35,397 nt of DNA from Prosthecobacter debontii (GTDB lineage: Bacteria > Verrucomicrobiota > Verrucomicrobiia > Verrucomicrobiales > Verrucomicrobiaceae), in the NCBI GenBank assembly GCA_945860295.1, contig CAMAQH010000041.1, positions 1 through 35,397 of the forward strand, in the 5' to 3' direction. The translations under genes and the position numbers were made by a program. The notes beneath the pieces were generated by a model. The model saw only the letters and a program-made list of their open reading frames with translations. It did no database searches and had not been told where the DNA came from. Every line of letters begins with the position of its first letter. Within the stretch, counting starts at the first letter, position 1. Shown piece by piece: positions 14,990-23,806 of the stretch.

Positions 14990-16489
14990 ATGCCTTCTCA
15001 CGCCCACGCAGCTCTCATCATCGTCGGTCACGGTTCCACGCTGAACCCAGACTCCAGCGCACCGACCCATCTCCATGCCGACAGCATCCGCCAGAGCAGA
15101 CAATTTCGTGAGGTGGCCTGCTGTTTTTGGAAAGAGGAACCGTCGATGCGGGAGGTGTATGAAAGCATCGACAGTGAGGTGATTTACATCGTTCCAAACT
15201 TCATCAGCGAAGGCTATTTCTGTCAGCAGGTGCTGCCTCGTGAGCTGCGTTTGACTGGACCAATCACGCATCGTGATGGCAAGACGATCCACTACTGTGA
15301 CCCCGTGGGCATTCACCCGAACATGACTCGTCTGCTGCTCCAGCGGGCTGATGAAGTGGCTCCCAGCGTGCCGCGTTCAGAGACGAGTTTGATCATTGTC
15401 GGTCACGGAACGAACCTGAATGAGAACTCTACCAAAGCCATCCAGGACCAGGTAAAATTGATTCACGAAGGCGGCTACGGCTTCGCTGAAGTGATCGACA
15501 CCTATATGGAAGAGGCACCCTTTGTCGCTGATTGGCACAAGCTCACGACAGCCCCCAATGTCGTCGTTGTTCCCTTCTTCATTGCAGATGGCTTGCACAG
15601 CTTTCAGGACATTCCGGTGCTCCTCGGCATGGAGAAAGAAACCGGCAAGGCACTGAGCCAAATGGATGTCTTCCGCCATAACCCGATCGAGATGCAAGGT
15701 CGCCATGTGTACTACAGCAGCGCCATTGGTACCGAGCGATTGATGGCTGATGTTATTCTGGATCAGGTGCGTGATTTTGATCTGAAACACGCCGTGGATT
15801 TTGATAGTGCCGATAGCTCGGATTCAGTGCAGGCAAAGGCACTTGCCAATTGGTTAGCCGAAGGTCGCAACGTGATCGGGCAAGTCCACATTGTAGAGTC
15901 AGGCGTCAGCGTGCCTTCAGCGCCAAGCTACATCCTGCGTCACATTGAAGATGTAGCGACTGAAGCAATCACTTTGAAAACATTTCATGAACCAGCATCA
16001 GCGCGCGAAATCTCGCGAGTGGATGAAGCAGGAGAGTTCCGCCCTATCAAGACCGCGCCCACACTGAAGCGTGGCTGGCAGCTTGAGCTTGGCAGCTTAA
16101 CGGAACTGCAATTGGCACTGGAATTCTTTTACCCAGCCGCCATCGGCATGGCTTATGCGCAAGAGATCGGCACGCTGAATCCGGTGCCACTACGTGACCT
16201 GCTGGGTCGCCAAACCGGCATGTATCGCTTTGCCAACGGCATCAACGATGAGCAGGCCAGCGAGCTGATCGGCAAGTGCTGCGCGAACGCCACGAAATGC
16301 CTGCGCCGCATCGTCTTCCCACTCGATGCGACTCAGAGCCTAAGCGGCACAGCCACATCAAAAATCGGTGACGAGGCTGGCCATGATGCGGGCCAATCAA
16401 ACTCCATTCCCCTGCTCTGCATGGAGGCCTGCAACCACATCGTCTCCGCCGCTCGCAAAGTGGCACGAGAGAACTTTGAGTCGAAGTAG
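14990..16489 (+). CDS. Two-domain CbiX-type chelatase with DR2241-like Fe-S C-terminal region
   Basis: 499 residues. Two tandem CbiX/SirB-type domains: the first opens with AALIIVGHGSTLNPDSS (about residues 5-21), the second with TSLIIVGHGTNLNENSTKA (about 130-148). Each carries the His of the V-G-H-G motif that binds metal in class II chelatases. The C-terminal ~225 residues resemble DR2241-type proteins, with a conserved cysteine set (GKCCANATKCLRR near 421 and PLLCMEACNHI near 475) fitting a [4Fe-4S] cluster. Likely inserts Co or Fe into sirohydrochlorin-type tetrapyrroles in the cytoplasm. No other cobalamin or siroheme gene is in the window, so the substrate is open. The ATG at 14990 is preferred over an in-frame TTG at 14984. 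Convergent with the PanB-like gene. Confidence 0.8.
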   Translation: MPSHAHAALIIVGHGSTLNPDSSAPTHLHADSIRQSRQFREVACCFWKEEPSMREVYESIDSEVIYIVPNFISEGYFCQQVLPRELRLTGPITHRDGKTIHYCDPVGIHPNMTRLLLQRADEVAPSVPRSETSLIIVGHGTNLNENSTKAIQDQVKLIHEGGYGFAEVIDTYMEEAPFVADWHKLTTAPNVVVVPFFIADGLHSFQDIPVLLGMEKETGKALSQMDVFRHNPIEMQGRHVYYSSAIGTERLMADVILDQVRDFDLKHAVDFDSADSSDSVQAKALANWLAEGRNVIGQVHIVESGVSVPSAPSYILRHIEDVATEAITLKTFHEPASAREISRVDEAGEFRPIKTAPTLKRGWQLELGSLTELQLALEFFYPAAIGMAYAQEIGTLNPVPLRDLLGRQTGMYRFANGINDEQASELIGKCCANATKCLRRIVFPLDATQSLSGTATSKIGDEAGHDAGQSNSIPLLCMEACNHIVSAARKVARENFESK

Positions 16490-16506
16490 AGTCATGGCTA
16501 AGCTGC

Positions 16507-17316
16507 TCAAGAGGTCACTGACTTCGCCACCTCGTCGAGCAACGCCGCATCCATCTCGGTGAGGTGACAGCGCCCGGGGAAGCGGCCTTCATTCACGTCG
16601 GCGACGTATTCGCTGAAGGCGGCGATGCGTTCGTTTTGCAGGCGGCGGTTTTCTTCGGCGAAGTTGCGATAGGACTTCGCGTGGCGTGGGATTCGCTCGT
16701 CGTAGTCGCCGAGGATGTCACAGGAGAAAAGGAACTGCGTGTCACAACCGCTGCCGGAGCCGAGCGACATGAGTAGCATCGTCGTTTGTTTGCAAAGCCA
16801 CGAGGCGAGGTTGTACGGCACGATCTCAATCTCGGCGGCATAGGCACCCGCGTTTTCGAGGTCCTTCATTTTGCCATAGAGCATCTTCGCTTCATCGACG
16901 GTCTTGCCGAGACTGCGATAGCCGGTCCAGGTGACGTGACGTGGCACCATGCCGATGTGGCCGACGACAGGGATGCCCTCGCGCGCCATGGCCTCGATCA
17001 AAAACGGACTGCCAGAGCAATAGACGCTGCTGGCCCCCATTTCCAGAGCGCGGAAGCCGGTCCGTATAGCCTCCTCCTGCGTGGCCATACCATGCGGAGT
17101 GGAACCAGAAAGAAACGCCGTCGGCACAGCCGCGACGAGCAGTGGCAAGCGCGCCTGAGCCTCTGGCGAGTCAAAGCTACAGCTCATGAGATCAATTCCT
17201 GCTGCCTCGGCCGCCATGGCCTCCTGCGGTGATTTCACATGGATATGCGTGAGGCAGCGTTTGCCTTTGAGCTGACGAAGATCGTGAACAGTGTATTTTT
17301 TGCGCGGGCGGACCAT
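16507..17316 (-). CDS. PanB (ketopantoate hydroxymethyltransferase)-family protein with altered active site
   Basis: 269 residues, collinear with PanB from YTVHDLRQLKGKR to a tail (SEYVADVNEGRFPG) matching the PanB end. Retained: GHIGMVPR (H120, equivalent of E. coli His136), AEIEIVP (E164, equivalent of Glu181) and SGSGCDTQFLFSCDILG. Changed by hand alignment: ADLPF (Asp84) becomes GSTPH (Ser72), and VKIEGG (Lys112, Glu114) becomes VYCSGS (Tyr99, Ser101). Asp45 may survive as D49 with a one-residue shift. With metal and catalytic residues changed it probably does not make ketopantoate. Within the PEP mutase/isocitrate lyase superfamily another C-C or C-O lyase reaction is likely. It follows the DapA-like gene by 44 bp on the same strand. 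Confidence 0.75.
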   Translation of the reverse strand: MVRPRKKYTVHDLRQLKGKRCLTHIHVKSPQEAMAAEAAGIDLMSCSFDSPEAQARLPLLVAAVPTAFLSGSTPHGMATQEEAIRTGFRALEMGASSVYCSGSPFLIEAMAREGIPVVGHIGMVPRHVTWTGYRSLGKTVDEAKMLYGKMKDLENAGAYAAEIEIVPYNLASWLCKQTTMLLMSLGSGSGCDTQFLFSCDILGDYDERIPRHAKSYRNFAEENRRLQNERIAAFSEYVADVNEGRFPGRCHLTEMDAALLDEVAKSVTS

Positions 17317-17360
17317 GCGCTTTCATTATCGGAAAGCGTCTCAAGATGCAATGCGGATCA

Positions 17361-18257
17361 TCAAGCCGGGCGCTTCGCAAGCGTATCGCGGATGATCTTG
17401 AGCACTTGCTCACGCTCGATACCGGAGAGCGGCAGACGCGGCTCGCGGACCCACTCTTGGCCGAGGCCGGTTTCTTGGCAGAGGAGCTTGATGTATTGCA
17501 CGAAGTGGAGATGCGTGTCGAGTTTCATGAGCGGCTGGCTCCAGCGATAGAGGGCTCGGCATTCGTCCCAGCGGCCTGCTTTGGCGAGGTCCCATAGCTG
17601 TTGGTTCTCTTTTGGGAAGGCGATACCGCTGCCGCAAACCCAGCCGTCGATGCCGAGAATGGCGGACTCGAGGAAGAGATCATCCACACCCGTGAAGATG
17701 CGGTAGCGCTCGCCAGTTTGATTGCGCAGCTCGGTGATGCGACGGGTGTTGCTGCTGCTTTCCTTGATGGCGTGCAGGTTTTGGATGTCGGCGAGTTCGA
17801 CAAACATTTCCGGCGTGACATCGGTGTGGTAGCCGACGGGGTTGTTGTAGAGCATCCAGCTCAGCGGCGTTGCTTTGGCCAAAGTGCGGAACCAATGCTG
17901 CGTCTCACGCGGATCGGTTTTATAGACCATCGGTGGCATGATCATGAAGCCGGACACGCCGAGCTTTTCGCAGTCCTGCATGTAGCTGATCGCGGCTTGT
18001 GTGTTCATCTCGGCAACGCCGCTGATCACGGGCACGCGGCCTGCGGCGACTTCGATGGCGTGCTTCACCACGGCGCGTTTTTCATCCGGCTGGAGGCATT
18101 GGTTTTCACCGAGGGAGCCGCAGACGATCAAGCCGGAGACGCCGACGTCGATCTGTGCCTGCCAGTGCTTTGCGGAGGCCTCGAGGTCGAGCGATTGATC
18201 TTGGTGCAACTGAGTGAGAACTGCCGGAAATACGCCGGACCATGTGGATGGGTTCAT
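17361..18257 (-). CDS. DapA/NAL-family Schiff-base aldolase or dehydratase
   Basis: 298 residues from the ATG at 18257 (MNPSTWSGVFPAVLTQLHQD); an 8-residue longer start is possible. (beta/alpha)8 barrel of the dihydrodipicolinate synthase/N-acetylneuraminate lyase family: GLIVCGSLGENQCL (the G-T-T-G-E loop, here G-S-L-G-E), catalytic Tyr137 in MLYNNPVGYHTD and the Schiff-base Lys165 in LHAIKESSSNTRR. The loop differs from true DapA (no T-T pair), so lysine synthesis is unlikely. Family members with this context cleave or dehydrate sugar acids or hydroxyproline derivatives to a 2-oxo acid. Probably co-transcribed with the PanB-like gene downstream and controlled by the divergent PAS-AraC regulator 74 bp away. 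Substrate unknown. Confidence 0.85.
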   Translation of the reverse strand: MNPSTWSGVFPAVLTQLHQDQSLDLEASAKHWQAQIDVGVSGLIVCGSLGENQCLQPDEKRAVVKHAIEVAAGRVPVISGVAEMNTQAAISYMQDCEKLGVSGFMIMPPMVYKTDPRETQHWFRTLAKATPLSWMLYNNPVGYHTDVTPEMFVELADIQNLHAIKESSSNTRRITELRNQTGERYRIFTGVDDLFLESAILGIDGWVCGSGIAFPKENQQLWDLAKAGRWDECRALYRWSQPLMKLDTHLHFVQYIKLLCQETGLGQEWVREPRLPLSGIEREQVLKIIRDTLAKRPA

Positions 18258-18331
18258 ATCGCAGGATGAAACGTATGACATTGATCGTCTTGATTGCTTT
18301 TTAGGTGGCGACCTGTCATTTCAGTCAAAAC

Positions 18332-19054
18332 ATGGATTCGACCGGACCATTCTCAGAACATGTGGTGACGGAGGCGCTCTTTGATGCGCTGCCGGATGTG
18401 GTTTTTTTTATCAAAGATGCCGTAGGACGCTATGTGCGGGTGAATCAGACGCTGGCGAATCGCTGCGCGGGTGGTGATAAGGCGAAGCTGATAGGCAAGC
18501 GGCCAGAGGAGGTCTATCCAGCGGCACTGGCTGCAAGCTATGCGCGGCAGGATGCGCATGTGCTGAAGACTGGTAAGCCAGTGGAGCATCAGTTGGAACT
18601 GCACATCTATACAGGCAGCAAGGCTGGCTGGTGCCTCACCACGAAGCACGCTCTGCGCGATGATAAGGATCGCATCATCGGCGTGACCGGCATCTCGCGT
18701 GACTTGAATGCGCCGAGTGATAAGGCCAGTGGCTTTGCAGAACTCGCTTCGGCTTTGCGCCACATGCAGAAGCATTTCACTGAGAGCCTACGCATCGAGG
18801 ACATCGCCACAAAAGCGGGGCTAAGTGTGTATAAGTTTGAGCAGCGCGTGCAGCGGCTCTTCCAGATGAGTCCGCTGCAACTACTGCACAAGCTGCGGCT
18901 GGATGAAGCGACACGGCTGCTGCGGGAGACAGATCAATCGCTGGCAGACATCGCGATCAATACCGGCTGGTGTGATCAGAGCGCCTTCACACGGCACTTC
19001 AGCCGCTATGCGGGCATGGCACCGGGGAAGTTTCGTGGCTTGAAGGCGAAGTGA
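18332..19054 (+). CDS. AraC-family transcription regulator with N-terminal PAS domain
   Basis: 240 residues from the ATG at 18332. Residues ~15-125 form a PAS fold (LFDALPDVVFFIKDAVGRYV, then RVNQTLANRC, and ITGISRDL-like GVTGISRDLN at the end). Residues ~140-238 are a double HTH: SLRIEDIATKAGLSVYKFEQ, then QSLADIAINTGWCDQSAFTR and HFSRYAGMAPGKFRG. Divergent from the DapA-like/PanB-like operon, with a 74-bp shared intergenic region, so it most likely controls that operon in response to a ligand bound in the PAS domain. AraC proteins usually activate. No cognate site could be picked out by eye. Confidence 0.9.
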   Translation: MDSTGPFSEHVVTEALFDALPDVVFFIKDAVGRYVRVNQTLANRCAGGDKAKLIGKRPEEVYPAALAASYARQDAHVLKTGKPVEHQLELHIYTGSKAGWCLTTKHALRDDKDRIIGVTGISRDLNAPSDKASGFAELASALRHMQKHFTESLRIEDIATKAGLSVYKFEQRVQRLFQMSPLQLLHKLRLDEATRLLRETDQSLADIAINTGWCDQSAFTRHFSRYAGMAPGKFRGLKAK

Positions 19055-19058
19055 AACG

Positions 19059-20507
19059 TCACGCTATCAAAGCCTTCACGACCTTCGCTGGATTGACGCC
19101 GATGAGCTTGCCATCGAGTCCCTGAGTCTTGAAGCTGAAGCGATCCGCATGGAAGCCGAGAAGTTCCAGCACGGTGGCGTGGAAGTCGCTGATGTGGAGT
19201 GGGTCTTTGACGATGTTGTAGCTGAAGTCGTCCGTCTCACCGTAGATCTGACCACCTTTGGCTCCGCCGCCAGCCATCCACATGCTGAAGCAGCGCGGGT
19301 GGTGATCGCGACCATAGTTCTCTTTGGTTAGGCCGCCTTGGCTGTAGATCGTGCGGCCAAACTCGCCGCCCCAAATGATGAGCGTGTCCTCGAACATACC
19401 GCGCTGCTTAAGATCCTCGATAAGTGCGTGGCAGGGCTGATCCACGTCTTTGCACTGGCTTGGCATACGAGCGCCAACGTTGCTGTGGTGGTCCCAGTTG
19501 TTGTGATAAATCTGCACGAAGCGCACACCGCGCTCGACCAATCGGCGAGCCATGAGCACGCTGTTGGCAAAGCTACCGGGCTTCTTGGCTTCCTCACCAT
19601 ACATCTTGTAAATGTAGTCGGGTTCCTTGGTGATGTCTGTCAGCTCAGGCACGCTGGCCTGCATGCGGAAGGCCATTTCATATTGTTGAATGCGCGTGTG
19701 CGTTTCGGGATCACCGACTTGCTTATAGTTGATCTCGTTGAGCGCATTCAGGCCTTCGATGGTGCGCTTGCGCACGCTGTCGGGCACGCCGGGCGGGTTG
19801 TTGATGAAGAGAATCGGATCGCCTTTGCTGCGAAAGCTCACGCCTGCGTGCTCACCCGGCAAATAGCCGCTGGACCAGAGGCGTGAGGAGATGGCCTGCT
19901 CCTGCTCGCGATTACTCGGTGTGGCGATGAGCACGACGAAGGTGGGCAGGTTCGAGTTCATCGATCCGAGGCCGTACGAGGCCCAGGAACCGAGGCAGGG
20001 ACGACCACCGATCTGATTGCCCGTCTGCATCGCGCAGATGGCGGGTTCATGATTGATCGCCTCCGTGTGCAGCGAGCGCATCCAGCAGATGTCATCGGCA
20101 TTCTTGGCGAGGTTAGGCAGCAACTGCGTGTTCATCATCATGCCGCACTGACCCGCCGCACTGAAAGCAAACTTCGATGGAGCGATTGGGAATCGCGCCT
20201 GTCCGCTGGTCATCGTGGTGAGGCGCTGACCGTTGCGAATGCTCTCCGGCAGATCTTTGTCGTAATGGGCCTGCATCTGCGGCTTGTAGTCGAGCAAATC
20301 CATCTGCGCCGGTCCACCGACCATGTGCAGGTAGATCACACGCTTGGCCTTTGGTGGAAACTGCGGCCCTTGCGCATGTGCATTCGATGCATTCGCCAAA
20401 GACTCGCCAAACAGCGAAGCAAGCGCCGCACCGCCGAGCACGTTTTTACCACGAGCAAGGAGCTGACGGCGAGTTTGGAAAGTGTTCCATTCTTGGAGGA
20501 GGTTCAT
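19059..20507 (-). CDS. DUF1501 family secreted protein (alkaline-phosphatase-like fold)
   Basis: 482 residues. The N-terminus QTRRQLLARGKNVLGGAALA (11-30) is a Tat-type leader. It is followed by PKAKRVIYLHMVGGPAQMDL and LDYKP, WMRSLHTEAINHEPAICAMQ, GRPCLGSWASYGLG, DHHSNVGARMPSQCKDVDQP and TLIIWGGEFGRTIYSQGG with NYGRDHHPRCFSMWMAGGG, all hallmarks of DUF1501 proteins of Planctomycetota and Verrucomicrobiota. They share the sulfatase/phosphatase superfamily fold and are almost always encoded next to a PSD1/DUF1549/DUF1553 protein, as here (11 bp downstream of it). The biochemical role is unknown. The ATG at 20507 is chosen because the extension to 20573 would overlap the upstream gene and precede the leader. 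Confidence 0.93.
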   Translation of the reverse strand: MNLLQEWNTFQTRRQLLARGKNVLGGAALASLFGESLANASNAHAQGPQFPPKAKRVIYLHMVGGPAQMDLLDYKPQMQAHYDKDLPESIRNGQRLTTMTSGQARFPIAPSKFAFSAAGQCGMMMNTQLLPNLAKNADDICWMRSLHTEAINHEPAICAMQTGNQIGGRPCLGSWASYGLGSMNSNLPTFVVLIATPSNREQEQAISSRLWSSGYLPGEHAGVSFRSKGDPILFINNPPGVPDSVRKRTIEGLNALNEINYKQVGDPETHTRIQQYEMAFRMQASVPELTDITKEPDYIYKMYGEEAKKPGSFANSVLMARRLVERGVRFVQIYHNNWDHHSNVGARMPSQCKDVDQPCHALIEDLKQRGMFEDTLIIWGGEFGRTIYSQGGLTKENYGRDHHPRCFSMWMAGGGAKGGQIYGETDDFSYNIVKDPLHISDFHATVLELLGFHADRFSFKTQGLDGKLIGVNPAKVVKALIA

Positions 20508-20518
20508 GGCGGGTAGGA

Positions 20519-23500
20519 TTACTTGTTGAGGACTTCGTCCAGATTCATGAGCTGATTGCAAAGCATGGTCCACGCGGCGAGTTCGGCTTTGGGGAGCTTT
20601 TCATCAGACTTAGATTCGCCAACTTTGAGGAGGGCTTCGGCGTCGGTGGCGCTGGTGGTGTAGTGCTTGCGGAGGTCCGAAAGGCTGGCGTTGAGGATAG
20701 CGAGTTCGTTGGCTTTAAGTGGTCGGCAGAGGAGGCGCTCGGCGATGTAAGCAAGTGGGTCTGGGACTGCGATGGCTTTCTGCGCAAGGTTGCGGGCGGC
20801 TTCGATGAACTGCGGGTCGTTCATGGTGACGAGCGCTTGTAGCGGCGTGTTTGTACGGTCGCGGCGGACGCAACTGACTTCACGAGATGGAGCATTGAAG
20901 ATGTCCATGTTGGGCGATGGAGACATACGCTTCCAGAAGTTGTAGATCGTGCGGCGGTAGAGATTTTCGCCGTTGTCTTGCTTGTACTTCTCGGTGCCAA
21001 GGCCGACGATTTCCCAGATGTTCTCCGGCTGATACGGCATGGTGCCGGGGCCGCCCATGCGGGGTGAAAGCGAGCTGCTGGCGGCGAGGGCGTAGTCGCG
21101 GATCATCTCAGCATCCATGCGGAAACGCGGACCGCGTGAGAGCAGTGCGTTGTCGCGATCCTTCTCGATCTTCTCGGGCGTGATGAGCGTGGCCTGACGA
21201 TAGGCGGCGGAGGTGAGGACCATTTTAAGGAAGCGCTTCACATCCCAACCGCTCTCGCGGAACTCGACGGCGAGCCAGTCGAGCAATTCAGGATGCGTGG
21301 GAGCACTGCCCATGATGCCGAAGTCGTCGCTGGTCTTCACGATGCCGGTGCCGAAAAGCTCCTGCCAAAAGCGGTTCACCGTGACCCGCGCGGTGAGCGG
21401 ATTTTCGGCTGCGACGAGCCACTGTGCGAGGCCGAGGCGGTTTTTCGGCGCATTCGCAGGCAGTTTACCAATGGCAGCAGGCACGGCGGCATCGACCTGC
21501 TCGCCGACTTTGTCATAAGCACCGCGCATGAGGATATTGGCCATTGGTTTGGCGTCCATCTTCTCTTCCTGAATGTGCGTGATCGGGCTGCGGCCTTTGA
21601 TGGCTTCTTGTTCGGCAGTGAGTTTGGTGCTTTGCGCTAACGTGGCCTGGTAAGGCTTGTCGCGAGTGACGAGGTAGTGCTCAAACAACGCTTCCTTCTG
21701 TTTCGGGCCGCGTTTTTTTGCGGCAAGCATGGTTTGCAGCGGGCCGACCTTTGAGATTGTCGTCACCTCCACCGCAGTAAGTTGGCGTTCATAGATGCGC
21801 ACGTCTTGCACGCCGCCTTCGGTGAAAAGATGCGTATGGCTGCGCTGGCCGATGCGTGTCGGCGTGGCAGTCTTGATGCTACCTTTGAGCAGGTTCGTCT
21901 CGGCCTTGGTAGGTGCCTCAATGCCATCTATAAAGATACGCACGCCGCCAGCCTTGCTTTTGCCATCATAAGTCACGAACACATGCTGCCACACGCCGGG
22001 ACGCAGCGCTGGTTTGGCCGTGGTGACCTTAAGTGCGTCATCCGGCCACTGGCTGATGATGTGGACGGAGAGTTTGGTGTCGTTCTGCCAAAGATCCCAG
22101 CCGCGACTGCCGTCCTTCTCATCCATACGAGCCATGATGGCACCGAAGACACCGGCACGACCGGCACGCACCCAGGCGCCGTAGCTGAAGGGTTGATTCT
22201 TTTCAAAACTGCCTGTGTCGCCAATGTCGAAAGTGCCGCCAGTTTTCATGACGGGTGCCGGGCCGAGTTTGCCATCAGGCTTCCATGAAACCACACCAGC
22301 GGCCTTGAAGGTCTTCGTGGCACCGCAAACACCCGTGACCTCGCTGCCGACTCCCTCGTTCAGCGGCAAATGCGCCACCAAGCCCTTGCTAGGTGCATCC
22401 TGACTGATGTCCTCTGATGTCGCACTCGCCAGCCATTGATCAAACTTTGGCGCGGCGAGCTTGCGTGATTCGACCTGCTGCGTTTTTGCCGTCGCGATCT
22501 CGGTTGGCAGTGCTGTCCAGCGTGGACGATCTTTGTCTGTCGGCAGCACGAGGATGGGGCCGAGTCCATCCTTCACATTACCATCCTTGGCCTTCTGCGT
22601 CGTGTTGCGGAAGAAGGCAGCCATCGAATAGTAGTCGCGCTGAGAAATGGGATCAAACTTATGATCGTGACACTGACAGCAATTCGTGGTGAGTCCGAAG
22701 TAAACCCAACCCATCGTCTGCACGCGATCCGCCGCATAGTTGGCAAGGTTTTCTTCATCAATCGTGCCGCCTTCATTGGTGGTGATGTTGCAGCGCTGGA
22801 AACCGGTAGCGACGAGTTGGTCCTGCGTTGGCTTCGGCAGCAGATCACCTGCAATTTGCTCGACCGTAAATTGATCAAAAGGCAGGTTGCGATTGAAGGC
22901 CTTCACCACCCAGTCGCGGTAGGGCCACATCTCACGCGGCTTGTCGAAATGCAGGCCGTGTGAGTCACCGTAGCGTGCGGCATCCAGCCAGTAACGGGCG
23001 CGATGCTCGCCATAGGCAGGAGACTTCATGAGTTCATCGACAAGCGCGGAATAAGACTGATCCGAAAGATGGGACGGATCAGTCGGATTCAAATATCGCG
23101 CGATGAGTTCCGGTGTCGGCGGCAGTCCGGTGAGGTCGAGACTCACACGACGAATGAGCGCATGAGCATCAGCCTCAGGGGCAGGCTTCAGACCCGCAGC
23201 TTCCAGTTTGGAAAGCACAAAACGATCCACTGGAGTCTTCGCCCATGATGCATTTTTCACCGTAGGTTCCGCAGAGCGCTGGGGCTGGATAAGCGACCAA
23301 TGCGGCTGCCACGGCGCACCTTGAGCGATCCATTCTTTAATCAATGCGACCTGCGCAGGCTTCAGCTCTTTGTGAGATTCCGGCGGCGGCATGATCTCGT
23401 CTTCATCCTTGGAGAGCAGGCGCTGATACAACGGGCTTTCCTCTGGTTTGCCTTTCAGCACGGTGGGGCTTTCGCCTTTCTTTGCCGTGAAGAAACCAGC

Positions 23501-23683
23501 CTCCGTATCCAGGCGGAGTCCAGCCTTGCGCGTGCCTGGATCGGGCCCGTGACAGTGGAAACAAGCGTCTGCTAAAATGGGCCGGATGTCCTGATTAAAG
23601 GCGACGCGCCCACTGCTGGCAGCGAAGGCTGTGCCCTGTGCAGCGATCAGGCTTAAAATGATTTGGATGCGTATTAAAGTCAT
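20519..23683 (-). CDS. PSD1/DUF1549/LamG/DUF1553 surface protein with c-type heme motif
   Basis: 1054 residues. Signal peptide 1-21. Planctomycete-type cytochrome c domain with C41-F-H-C44-H45 (ADACFHCHGPD) and a distal Met in EIMPPPESH. DUF1549 lies at about 135-370 (TPVDRFVLSKLEAAGLKP, RRVSLDLTGLPPTP, CQCHDHKFDPISQRDYYSMA). A LamG/concanavalin-like domain sits at about 430-640 (LPLNEGVGSEV, GTFDIGDTGSF, YDGKSKAGGVRIFIDG). DUF1553 follows to the end (NPLTARVTVNRFWQELFGTG, RFRMDAEMIRDYALAASSSL, DRTNTPLQALVTMNDPQFIE). These giant exported proteins are partners of DUF1501 proteins and tied by context to polysaccharide use; the chemistry is unproven. The start at 23683 precedes the signal peptide. 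NagZ lies 123 bp upstream on the same strand. Confidence 0.92.
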   Translation of the reverse strand: MTLIRIQIILSLIAAQGTAFAASSGRVAFNQDIRPILADACFHCHGPDPGTRKAGLRLDTEAGFFTAKKGESPTVLKGKPEESPLYQRLLSKDEDEIMPPPESHKELKPAQVALIKEWIAQGAPWQPHWSLIQPQRSAEPTVKNASWAKTPVDRFVLSKLEAAGLKPAPEADAHALIRRVSLDLTGLPPTPELIARYLNPTDPSHLSDQSYSALVDELMKSPAYGEHRARYWLDAARYGDSHGLHFDKPREMWPYRDWVVKAFNRNLPFDQFTVEQIAGDLLPKPTQDQLVATGFQRCNITTNEGGTIDEENLANYAADRVQTMGWVYFGLTTNCCQCHDHKFDPISQRDYYSMAAFFRNTTQKAKDGNVKDGLGPILVLPTDKDRPRWTALPTEIATAKTQQVESRKLAAPKFDQWLASATSEDISQDAPSKGLVAHLPLNEGVGSEVTGVCGATKTFKAAGVVSWKPDGKLGPAPVMKTGGTFDIGDTGSFEKNQPFSYGAWVRAGRAGVFGAIMARMDEKDGSRGWDLWQNDTKLSVHIISQWPDDALKVTTAKPALRPGVWQHVFVTYDGKSKAGGVRIFIDGIEAPTKAETNLLKGSIKTATPTRIGQRSHTHLFTEGGVQDVRIYERQLTAVEVTTISKVGPLQTMLAAKKRGPKQKEALFEHYLVTRDKPYQATLAQSTKLTAEQEAIKGRSPITHIQEEKMDAKPMANILMRGAYDKVGEQVDAAVPAAIGKLPANAPKNRLGLAQWLVAAENPLTARVTVNRFWQELFGTGIVKTSDDFGIMGSAPTHPELLDWLAVEFRESGWDVKRFLKMVLTSAAYRQATLITPEKIEKDRDNALLSRGPRFRMDAEMIRDYALAASSSLSPRMGGPGTMPYQPENIWEIVGLGTEKYKQDNGENLYRRTIYNFWKRMSPSPNMDIFNAPSREVSCVRRDRTNTPLQALVTMNDPQFIEAARNLAQKAIAVPDPLAYIAERLLCRPLKANELAILNASLSDLRKHYTTSATDAEALLKVGESKSDEKLPKAELAAWTMLCNQLMNLDEVLNK

Positions 23684-23806
23684 CGGAATGGGGATACGAG
23701 TTAGGAGAGCCACTTCTTACGCCCGAGGCAATCCGAGCGTGTCATGAATCAGCCACAAGGACAATCCATGCCACGCTTGAATCAAGATGGGACAGGCTAT
23801 GTGCGA

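Noticed and set aside
17601..18269. A 222-codon plus-strand frame opposite the DapA-like gene
   Set aside because: It is antisense to the catalytic Tyr/Lys motifs of the lyase and its composition (A, D, V, H-rich) is typical of shadow frames.
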